Source of the DNA: an uncultured Paenibacillaceae bacterium
GTDB taxonomy: Bacteria > Bacillota > Bacilli > Aneurinibacillales > Aneurinibacillaceae
Direction of reading: 5' to 3'
DNA length: 17,007 nt
Assembly: GCA_946478845.1 (NCBI GenBank)
Contig: CAMLDI010000049.1
Span: forward strand, 1 to 17,007
Numbering within the stretch: position 1 is the stretch's first letter; every line of letters begins with the position of its first letter. A model generated the notes under the pieces. That model ran no database searches and was not told the origin of the DNA. It saw only the letters and a list, made by a program, of their open reading frames with translations. The position numbers were made by a program, and so were the translations under genes. Shown in pieces: positions 6,885 through 13,717 of the stretch.

Positions 6885-8432
6885 TTATTCAAATTTTAAG
6901 TTTTTTAATTGAATATGGTACAAATCATGGCGGCGATCCCGTAATTGGCGTACGGAACCTGATGTGCGAGATCGCCTTAGCTTCTCTAAATCAATATCAC
7001 CAACAACAATGGTCTCGACATTTGCATCACATTCCCCTACGATGCCATCTCTAGCAAAGCCAAAATCTGATGGTGAAAAAATGCCTGATTGGGCATATTG
7101 TATATCCATGTTCTGTACATGTGTTAAATTGCCTACAGTCCCTGCAATACAGGTATAGATTTGATTCTCAATGGCACGGGCCTGGGCACAGTATCGAATA
7201 CGTAGGTAAGCCTGGCGATCCTCTGTACAGAATGGGATGAAAATAATGTTTGCCCCTTTATCAACAACAACTCGTGCTAATTCGGGGAATTCAATATCGT
7301 AACAAATCAGAATAGCAATTTTTCCACAATCCGTATCAAACACATGGATTTCGTTTCCCTCTGCAATGCCCCACCACTTTCGTTCATTAGGAGTTACATG
7401 AATCTTGGTCTGTTTTTCAATGGTCCCATCCCGGCGAAACAGATAGGCTACATTGTATATATCACCATTTTCTTCGTCAAAATGGGATCCCCCAATGATG
7501 TTAACATTATATCGAACGGTAAGTTCCGTAAATAATTCGATGTACTGATCTGTAAAAGTAGCAAGCTGGCGAACTGCTTGATCTGGTCTTTTTTCTTCCA
7601 GAAAGGACATCAATTGAGTGGTAAACAATTCTGGGAAAACAACAAAATCTGAATTGAAATCAGCGGCAACGTTCACATAATGCTCAATTTGCCGGGAAAA
7701 TTCAGCAAAGGAATCAATTTTTTTCATCATGTATTGGATTCCACAAATTCTTACTGGGAAGGAAGCATGATAAACCCGCCCTGTCTTTGGATGGTAATCT
7801 ACATTATTCCATTCCATTAACGTAGCAAAGGAGTCAGAGGCTTTATCATCAGGAAGATACTGTACATTAATCCGTTTAATAGCAAATCCCTCGAGAAGTT
7901 GGAAGGATAATACTGGATCATAAATGCTATGCTTTTCAACGTCTTTTACATATTCACGGGGAGTCATTTTTGTTTTATATAAATGGTAATTTGGAATGCG
8001 ACCGCCAATAATAATGCTTTGCAGGTTTAATTTACGGGTTAATTCCTTACGTGCTTCATATAGGCGATGCCCAATTTTCATGCGGCGGTATTCTGGGTCA
8101 ACCATCACTTCAATCCCGTAGAGGTTTAACCCATCGGGATTATGATTGGTAATATATCCGTTGTCCGTGATAACATCCCAGGTATGCTGGTCGTTATATT
8201 CATCGAAATTGACAATAAGACTGGAGCAAGATCCCACGATTTTACCTTCATATTCTACACAGAACTGGCCTTCAGGAAAGATTCGAATATGGCTGGCCAA
8301 TTGTTCCCTTTTCCATGGTTCCATATTCGTAAAGCAACGGTTCCATAATGCCATAATGTTATTAATGTCTTCAATGCGGGTATTGCGAACAACGATTTTT
8401 TTCTCGTATTTTGACATATCTGTTTCCGACAC
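6885..8432 (-). CDS. yhcX: GNAT-nitrilase fusion protein (YhcX-like carbon-nitrogen hydrolase)
   Basis: The 515-residue protein has two domains. An N-terminal GNAT acetyltransferase (about residues 12-185) carries the acetyl-CoA-binding segment VDPEYRRMKIGHRLY (111-125). A C-terminal nitrilase-superfamily domain (about 225-505) has the complete Glu-Lys-Cys triad: E268 in VFPELF, K343 in QTKIHVTP and C377 in LICYDIEFPE. This order and length match B. subtilis YhcX and related proteins, which are thought to hydrolyse a carbon-nitrogen bond of a small amide; the physiological substrate is not established to my knowledge. The start is the GTG at 8432, supported by AAGGA about 9 nt upstream; an ATG five codons later is the alternative. 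The gene begins 19 nt after the transporter gene and is probably co-transcribed, so the transporter may carry its substrate or product. Confidence 0.9.
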   Translation of the reverse strand: MSETDMSKYEKKIVVRNTRIEDINNIMALWNRCFTNMEPWKREQLASHIRIFPEGQFCVEYEGKIVGSCSSLIVNFDEYNDQHTWDVITDNGYITNHNPDGLNLYGIEVMVDPEYRRMKIGHRLYEARKELTRKLNLQSIIIGGRIPNYHLYKTKMTPREYVKDVEKHSIYDPVLSFQLLEGFAIKRINVQYLPDDKASDSFATLMEWNNVDYHPKTGRVYHASFPVRICGIQYMMKKIDSFAEFSRQIEHYVNVAADFNSDFVVFPELFTTQLMSFLEEKRPDQAVRQLATFTDQYIELFTELTVRYNVNIIGGSHFDEENGDIYNVAYLFRRDGTIEKQTKIHVTPNERKWWGIAEGNEIHVFDTDCGKIAILICYDIEFPELARVVVDKGANIIFIPFCTEDRQAYLRIRYCAQARAIENQIYTCIAGTVGNLTHVQNMDIQYAQSGIFSPSDFGFARDGIVGECDANVETIVVGDIDLEKLRRSRTSGSVRQLRDRRHDLYHIQLKNLKFE

Positions 8433-8451
8433 AATCTCACATCCTTTCCAA

Positions 8452-9633
8452 TTATGGTACCCAACATTTGATATTTTGTTTGGTTTGCTTAGAAAATAAA
8501 CTCATTATAAAGAACAGCAAGCCCATTAAGATTACTACATCTGTTAGTATGACAATTCCAATATATTGATACTTGGTCCAAAAGAGAGAGGGTAACAGGG
8601 TACCTAAAGCACCGCCAAGATAAAAAAACATTTGATAAAGTACGGAAGATGTGGTCTTTTCTGACCCTGCAAGTTCACCGATATACGCTGGGGCGACAGA
8701 TTGGACTGTAAACATGCCTATAGTTACCAAACCGAATCCTACAAGGACAACAAGAAAAATAGGTACCAGAGTTAATCCTGTTCCAATGAACAATAAAAAG
8801 ATCCCGATGAAAATTATCTTCGTTCTTCCTATTTTATCTGACCATTTTCCCGTAATGGGGCTAATAAGGGTTCCAAGTAATAAGATTAGGAAGGTATTCC
8901 CTAATTGGCCCGGGTTTAAGTTAAAAGGAGGGTTTGCAAGATAAAAGGTTGAGAAGGTGGTAATGGACATAAAGGAGAAAAAGACGATTAACGGTATAAG
9001 TAAACATGTTAGTATTTTTGGATTTGTCACAAGGGGCCTGATTTTGTTCCAATGGATCCTTTTTTCTGTATGGGATGGATCTTTAGGTAACCAGAAAATC
9101 ATTAGAAAAACAGCAATTATTAATAATACCGCAAAAAATAGAAAGGCGGCCCTCCAGGAAAACCATTGGGTGATCCATCCGGCAAGTAACCTTCCCAATA
9201 CACCACCCAGGCTGCTTGCAGACATATACATGCCTATAGCTAAACCTACGTTTTCTTTTGGATAAGTGACTAGCACATAGGCTAGCATAATCGCAGTCAC
9301 CCCGGGTATAAATAAACCCTGGAAGATCCGGCAAATTAAAAGCCAGGAAAATGTAGGGGCAAGTGCAGCCACAAAAGTCGGAATAATCAAAAGCAAGGTT
9401 GAAAATACCATCGTTTTTTTTCGGCCGATCGCCGCAGAAATAGGAGCGTATATGGGTGTTCCCAAAATTAGTACATATAACATGGCTGAAATTAGTAGGT
9501 TTACCTTTGTAATATCGATGTGGAAAGCAATCTTCAGTTCTGGCAACATGGCCTGTGGGGTATAAATGCTAGAAAAGATAGAGGTTGTGACAAAAAACAT
9601 AACGACGGTTGTCCGAAAAAAATATTTGTTCAT
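8452..9633 (-). CDS. Major facilitator superfamily transporter, 12 TM (YnfM/YgaY-like)
   Basis: The 393-residue membrane protein consists mostly of hydrophobic helices, consistent with 12 transmembrane segments. It carries the MFS loop motif GRKKT (70-74) between TM2 and TM3 and the repeated equivalent GKWSDKIGRTK in the second half. The overall layout resembles the drug:H+ antiporter-like subgroup that includes YnfM. The N-terminus is short and basic, as expected for a cytoplasmic end. The ATG is preceded by AAGG 7 nt upstream. It is the first gene of a two-gene operon with the GNAT-nitrilase. Substrate and direction of transport cannot be told from sequence; export of a small amphipathic or amide compound is a reasonable guess. 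Confidence 0.88.
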   Translation of the reverse strand: MNKYFFRTTVVMFFVTTSIFSSIYTPQAMLPELKIAFHIDITKVNLLISAMLYVLILGTPIYAPISAAIGRKKTMVFSTLLLIIPTFVAALAPTFSWLLICRIFQGLFIPGVTAIMLAYVLVTYPKENVGLAIGMYMSASSLGGVLGRLLAGWITQWFSWRAAFLFFAVLLIIAVFLMIFWLPKDPSHTEKRIHWNKIRPLVTNPKILTCLLIPLIVFFSFMSITTFSTFYLANPPFNLNPGQLGNTFLILLLGTLISPITGKWSDKIGRTKIIFIGIFLLFIGTGLTLVPIFLVVLVGFGLVTIGMFTVQSVAPAYIGELAGSEKTTSSVLYQMFFYLGGALGTLLPSLFWTKYQYIGIVILTDVVILMGLLFFIMSLFSKQTKQNIKCWVP

Positions 9634-9957
9634 CCCATTCCCTTCTTTGCGTGTGATGTTTTTTCATGAAAAAATGACCGGATGAGAGGGTCGCCCTTTC
9701 TTTGAAGTTTTTGAAAAAACGGTTATTTACTCCGTTAATTTTTTAAAACATAATAATAAACTGTTACGATTTGTAAAATAAAATGTAGAAGTGGTTAAAA
9801 AAATTATAAAACCGAAAGTATAAGTATCTTTTGTTTTAAAAAACAAAATTCCCATTATTTTTCACATCCTAAATGATTATCCTAAATCTTTCTATGTGAT
9901 AATGATAGGTAGAAAATGAGTAGGGAAATAACGCTCTCAAAAAATAGAGAGATAAAA
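9634..9957. other. AT-rich intergenic region between the transporter operon and the cas3 relic
   Basis: There is no convincing gene in these 324 bases. The region holds the candidate promoter at 9750-9777, a perfect 16-bp palindrome TTTTTTCATGAAAAAA (9659-9674) in the transporter leader, and a 9-bp AT-only inverted repeat (9829-9848). Around 9720 base composition shifts toward A+T, which continues into the CRISPR locus. Confidence 0.6.
9750..9777 (-). promoter_or_regulatory. Candidate sigma-A promoter for the transporter/nitrilase operon
   Basis: On the minus strand, TTTACA (9777-9772) and TATTAT (9755-9750) are separated by 16 nt. Each has one mismatch to consensus. Transcription would begin near 9743, giving a leader of about 110 nt. 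Confidence 0.4.
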
Positions 9958-10462
9958 ATGAATTATATTGCTTATATTCGTGAATGTGATAAGCATGAAC
10001 AGTCTGTTGAGAAACATATAATCGGAGCTTAAGATTTAGTAGAATCAATTGGAGAAAAGATAGGTGTAAAACATTTGACTGTTCTTGCAGGGTATGCTCC
10101 ATGATTTGAGCAAATTTACAATAAGTTTTCGAAATTACATATTAGAAGCAACTAATAATCCTTTTTCTCCAACTAAAAGAGGAAGTATCGATCATTCTAC
10201 TGCAGGAGGTAAATTGTTATATGAATTAATCCATATAGGAAAAATTAATCTTTACAAATGAATATTGCGAAATAGTCGAAAATGCAATTATTGTACATCA
10301 TTCTTATCTTCAAGATTTCTTAAATTCCGATTTAGAATCTTTTTAAAGAGAGTGCGGGAAAATGCATTACCTGGATTTAAATTGGTAATGCAATGCTTTT
10401 TTAACAAAGTCATGACCGAAGAGGATTTTGTTGATATGTTGAATAAGGTGCCTCTAATCTGA
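9958..10462 (+). pseudogene. cas3: Decayed cas3 N-terminus (HD nuclease domain) from a second CRISPR system
   Basis: Joined across frames, the translation reads as the beginning of a Cas3 HD domain. It starts MNYIAYIRECDKHEQSVEKH, then a TAA at 10030-10032, then GEKIGVKHLTVLAG. An extra base near 10093 shifts the frame to MLHDLSKFTISFRNYI and RGSIDHSTAGGKLLYELIH. A second shift near 10256 gives EIVENAIIVHHSYLQDFLNSDLES, and a third near 10340 gives FLKRVRENALPGFKL to MTEEDFVDMLNKV. The HD (10100-10105), IDHSTAGG and HHSYL motifs are those of Cas3 HD domains. Nothing resembling the helicase follows, so the gene is both truncated and frameshifted. The sequence differs clearly from the intact cas3 downstream and is more like the Cas3 of subtype I-B or I-A systems, from memory of those families. 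It is not functional. I expect it is what remains of a displaced CRISPR locus. Confidence 0.82.
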
Positions 10463-10547
10463 AAAATTTTCATTAAAGGTCTTAAAAGAATAATGAAAAA
10501 CAGTTGATGTTTAAACAAAAAATTTTTTTAGCACTTTGGCAGATAGA

Positions 10548-10580
10548 GAGGAACTCATCTTTTGTACAGATGAGTTCCTC
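10548..10580. repeat. Perfect 13-bp inverted repeat (hairpin)
   Basis: The arms GAGGAACTCATCT (10548-10560) and AGATGAGTTCCTC (10568-10580) pair perfectly around a 7-nt loop. No T-tract follows on either strand, so it is not a standard terminator. It sits between the cas3 relic and the isolated CRISPR repeat. Function unknown; it could be the end of a vanished mobile element or an RNA hairpin. Confidence 0.7.
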
Positions 10581-10601
10581 AAAGAATAAATAAGTAAATA
10601 A

Positions 10602-10629
10602 GTTTCAATCCGCGCTGAAAAACAGCGAC
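10602..10629 (-). CRISPR. Solitary type I-C-like CRISPR repeat (relic, no array)
   Basis: Read on the minus strand, this 28-bp stretch starts GTCGCTG, has a TTTTT loop, continues CAGCGCG and ends GGATTGAAAC. Type I-C repeats of Firmicutes typically start GTCGC, contain a central hairpin and end GCGnGGATTGAAA(C/T), at about 32 nt. This copy keeps both ends and the hairpin (CGCTG 10613-10617 with CAGCG 10623-10627), with a shorter middle. I find no second copy at spacer distance on either side. It is probably the last survivor of a lost array pointing away from the cas operon, or a repeat-like regulatory element. The sequence match rests on memory of the family consensus. Confidence 0.6.
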
Positions 10630-10828
10630 TAGTTTATTTTAACATATATTTTTAAAAGGGGAGAATTTCTGTTGTACCTTTTTCAAATATATGAAATAAT
10701 ACAAATATATAAAATTATAAATAAGTTAATAAGAAGAATAAACTTTTAGGGCATCTCTTTTTGGAAAGCACTATTTTTATGTTAATAAAATGGTGGGATA
10801 CCCTAATTTTTAATCGGAGGTGTAATTA
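10630..10828 (+). other. AT-rich upstream region of the type I-C cas operon
   Basis: No gene is present. The region should contain the promoter of the cas operon and perhaps the former CRISPR leader. The only candidate promoter I can point to is TTGGAA (10761-10766) with TAAAAT (10786-10791), but its 19-nt spacing is too long to be convincing. A near-consensus SD, GGAGGTG (10816-10822), ends the region, with a 6-nt spacer before the TTG start of cas3. Confidence 0.4.
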
Positions 10829-13042
10829 TTGTATTATGCTCATACTAAAGAAGGTGTACCACCTGAAAAATGGCAGATGTTAGAAGACCATTTAAAAGAA
10901 GTATCTAGGCTAGCTGGTGAATTTGCAGCAAAGTTTGGTAATAAAAAAATGGGAGAAGTAATTGGCCTTGCACATGATATTGGAAAGTATAGTGATGAAT
11001 TTCAAAAACGCTTGTTAGGGTATAAGGAGAGAGTAGACCATTCTTCTGCTGGTGCTCAACTTATGACTAAAAAATACGGGGATACTGTAGGTATGATTTT
11101 TGCTTACGGTATTACCGGTCATCACGGTGGACTAAAGGATTATTATGGAGTTCCAGGTGAGGGTTCAAATGTTGAAGAACGATTGAAAAAAGTACTATCA
11201 CCCTATGAAAATTATAATAAGGAAATTGATTTTCCTGAGAGAGTGTCACCTATTATACAAAATTTGCCAAAGAATCAGATGAGTTTTTCCTTATCTTTTT
11301 ACATTCGTATGCTTTTTTCCTGTTTAGTAGATGCTGATTTTTTAGATACAGAAAAGTTTATTAATAAAGAAATGAGCGCAAAAAGAGGAATCAACGTTTC
11401 AATGGAATCCCTTAATAATCAATTTTTCAAGGGCCTTGAGGATATGAGGAGTGGTAAGGAGTTAACTAAAATCAATAAAATCAGAAATGAAGTTTTAGAT
11501 GATTGCATAAGAGCAGCTAACTGTGATCCAGGGATGTTTACACTAACAGTCCCAACAGGGGGAGGAAAAACATTATCATCTGCTGCTTTTGCTTTAAAGC
11601 ATGCGAAAAAACATGGATTAGAGCGAATTATATATGTCATTCCATTTACATCGATAATAGAACAAAACGTAAGTGTTTTTCGTGACTATATTGGTGATGA
11701 GGTAATTTTAGAACATCATAGTAATGTTGATTACAGCGATGAATTCGATGATGAAAATCGGCAAAAATCCTTACAAGAAGAAAGATGGAGATTAGCTTCG
11801 GAAAATTGGGAAATTCCTTTCGTGGTGACAACTAGTGTACAATTTTTTGAATCAATGTACCATCAGAAAACATCTAAATGCAGAAAGCTCCATAATCTAG
11901 CAAAAAGTGTGATTATTGTTGATGAGGCTCAAAGTATTCCAGTAGATTATTTTAAACTTTGTTTGGAAGGACTGAAAGAATTATCCCGTTCATATGGTTC
12001 GACTGTTGTACTGTGTACAGCAACACAACCATATATTGAGCAATTTTTCTCAGAAGAAAAACCGCCAAGAGAGATAATTTCAAGACCGGTTAATTTATAC
12101 AGAGAATGTAAACGGGTGGATGTAGGGTATTTGAATGATATTTCTGATGAACAGCTGAGTCAGAGATTGCAGGAAAATGAGAAGGTTTTATGTATTGTAA
12201 ATACAAAAAGGCATGCTCATCTTCTATTTAAGAAGGTAAGTAAGATTTGTGGGGATGGGGTCTATCATTTAAGTACACATATGTATCCTGTTCACCGCAA
12301 AACGATTTTAAAAGAAATACGTAAGAGGTTGAAAAGCAAGGAAAGGTGCATCGTTATCTCCACCTCGTTAATAGAGGCGGGAGTAGATATTTCATTTCCG
12401 TTTGTGTATCGATCATTGACAGGTATTGATAGTATTGCTCAGGCCGCTGGAAGATGTAATAGAGAGGGGGAAAGTGAGGATGAATATGGAAATAAGACCA
12501 ACGGAAAGGTGTATGTATTTGAATCTAGTGAAGCATATGCCATACCAAAGGGGTGGATGAGCTATAATGCCAGTATTGGAAAGGAAATTCTAAGTAGATA
12601 CGAAGATCCATTGTCATTAGATGCTATTGAAGAATACTTTAAACAACTATTTTCTAGGGATTCCACTGTTTTAGATAAAAAGGAAATATTCGAAGAATAC
12701 AATAAAAATTTATTACATTATAACTACAGAGAGCTATCAGAAAAATTCTCTTTAATTGATAGTCAAACATATCCGATTATCATACAAAAAAATAATATAG
12801 AAGTACAAAAATGGGTGAAAGAATTACAATATGCACAATACCCTCTTTCAATAGTTAGGAATTTGCAAAAGTATATAGTTAACATTTATTCGTATGAATT
12901 AAAAAAATTGTTAGATGATAAATCAGTAGCACTAGTTCAAGAGGGATTATATGTGTTGAACGATGATAGTTTATACAGTGATGAAGAGGGATTATTGGTA
13001 GCAGAGGATAGTAAATATTTAAGTGGTTTTTTATGTTTTTAA
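10829..13042 (+). CDS. cas3: Cas3 nuclease-helicase, type I-C
   Basis: The 737-residue protein is a full Cas3. The N-terminal HD nuclease domain has putative metal ligands H21, H49-D50 (GLAHDIGKY), H71 (VDHSSAGA) and H98-H99 (GHHGG). An SF2 helicase follows, with Walker A PTGGGKT (242-248), Walker B DEAQ (365-368), motif III CTATQ (396-400), motif V STSLIEAGVDI (511-521) and motif VI QAAGRCNREG (538-547). The DEAQ form, the order of domains and the length fit type I-C. Cas3 is recruited by Cascade bound to target DNA, then unwinds and degrades the non-target strand in the cytoplasm. Translation starts at a TTG, supported by GGAGGTG; the first in-frame ATG is far inside the HD domain. It opens the cas operon, with cas5c 14 nt downstream. 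All key motifs are intact, so it should be active. Confidence 0.95.
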   Translation: MYYAHTKEGVPPEKWQMLEDHLKEVSRLAGEFAAKFGNKKMGEVIGLAHDIGKYSDEFQKRLLGYKERVDHSSAGAQLMTKKYGDTVGMIFAYGITGHHGGLKDYYGVPGEGSNVEERLKKVLSPYENYNKEIDFPERVSPIIQNLPKNQMSFSLSFYIRMLFSCLVDADFLDTEKFINKEMSAKRGINVSMESLNNQFFKGLEDMRSGKELTKINKIRNEVLDDCIRAANCDPGMFTLTVPTGGGKTLSSAAFALKHAKKHGLERIIYVIPFTSIIEQNVSVFRDYIGDEVILEHHSNVDYSDEFDDENRQKSLQEERWRLASENWEIPFVVTTSVQFFESMYHQKTSKCRKLHNLAKSVIIVDEAQSIPVDYFKLCLEGLKELSRSYGSTVVLCTATQPYIEQFFSEEKPPREIISRPVNLYRECKRVDVGYLNDISDEQLSQRLQENEKVLCIVNTKRHAHLLFKKVSKICGDGVYHLSTHMYPVHRKTILKEIRKRLKSKERCIVISTSLIEAGVDISFPFVYRSLTGIDSIAQAAGRCNREGESEDEYGNKTNGKVYVFESSEAYAIPKGWMSYNASIGKEILSRYEDPLSLDAIEEYFKQLFSRDSTVLDKKEIFEEYNKNLLHYNYRELSEKFSLIDSQTYPIIIQKNNIEVQKWVKELQYAQYPLSIVRNLQKYIVNIYSYELKKLLDDKSVALVQEGLYVLNDDSLYSDEEGLLVAEDSKYLSGFLCF

Positions 13043-13056
13043 GTGGGGTGTGATAT

Positions 13057-13713
13057 ATGGGATATGGTATTAAATTTCGAGTTTGGGGAGACTATGCTTG
13101 TTTTACTCGCCCAGAAATGAAGGTTGAACGAGTAAGTTATGACGTAATAACTCCTTCAGCAGCAAGAGGAATTTTAGAAAGCGTGTACTGGAAACCAGCT
13201 ATCCACTGGTTCATTGATAAGATTATTGTGATAAAATCAATAAAGTTTGAAAACATCCGGAGAAATGAAGTTACTGACAAAATGTCTGTGTCGACTTCGA
13301 CAATTAAAAAAGCAATAGAGGGTAATGAAACGAGTATTTATCTTGATGCCACTTCAAAACGAGCACAAAGAGCAAGCATGCTACTTAAAGATGTGGAATA
13401 TATTATTGAGGCACATTTTGAGCTAACTGACAAAGCTGGTGAAACTGATACAGTTGAAAAACACTATAGTATAGTTTCAAGACGATTTAGAAATGGACAA
13501 TGTTATAGTCGCCCCTATTTAGGATGCCGTGAATTTTCTGCTCACTTTGAAATTGTAGAGGATGATAAATTGATCCAATCAGAGTATTCAGGGAGCGAAA
13601 GAGATTTAGGATGGATGCTTTGGGATATTAATTTTGAGGGCAATCGTACTCCAATATTTTATCGCCCTAAAATGGTTAATGGAGAAATAGAAGTCCCTAA
13701 TCTTTGGAGGTGA
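13057..13713 (+). CDS. cas5c: Cas5c (Cas5d) crRNA-processing subunit, type I-C
   Basis: The 218-residue protein is the type I-C variant of Cas5. This variant replaces Cas6: it cuts the repeat RNA and stays bound to the 5' handle within Cascade. It opens with VWGDYACFTRPEMKVERVSYDVITPSAARGI and contains ESVYWKP. The catalytic residues proposed for B. halodurans Cas5d (Y46, K116, H117) appear here as Y44, K135 and H136 (EKHYSIV), so processing activity is expected. Length is slightly below typical (220-250). The start ATG has GGGGTG upstream. Its last codons (CTTTGGAGGTGA) contain the SD of cas8c, which begins 4 nt later, so the two are coupled. Confidence 0.95.
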   Translation: MGYGIKFRVWGDYACFTRPEMKVERVSYDVITPSAARGILESVYWKPAIHWFIDKIIVIKSIKFENIRRNEVTDKMSVSTSTIKKAIEGNETSIYLDATSKRAQRASMLLKDVEYIIEAHFELTDKAGETDTVEKHYSIVSRRFRNGQCYSRPYLGCREFSAHFEIVEDDKLIQSEYSGSERDLGWMLWDINFEGNRTPIFYRPKMVNGEIEVPNLWR

Positions 13714-13717
13714 AACC

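Noticed and set aside
9829..9848. 9-bp inverted repeat made of TTTTG and CAAAA runs
   Set aside because: A stem almost purely of A and T would be unstable, and no transcript is expected to end there.
9871..9915. Fur-box-like GATAATGATA near GATTATC
   Set aside because: Only half of the 7-1-7 inverted pattern is present, and the region is AT-rich enough for a chance match.
9869..10102. Minus-strand 77-codon ORF
   Set aside because: It is antisense to the cas3 HD-domain relic, and its translation is low-complexity with no recognisable features.
10265..10462. Plus-strand 65-codon ORF as an independent small gene
   Set aside because: Its C-terminal half continues the Cas3 HD-domain relic after a frame change, so it is part of the pseudogene.
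10630..10828. Second CRISPR repeat or mini-array upstream of cas3
   Set aside because: I looked 30-40 nt either side of the lone repeat on both strands, and no related sequence is present.
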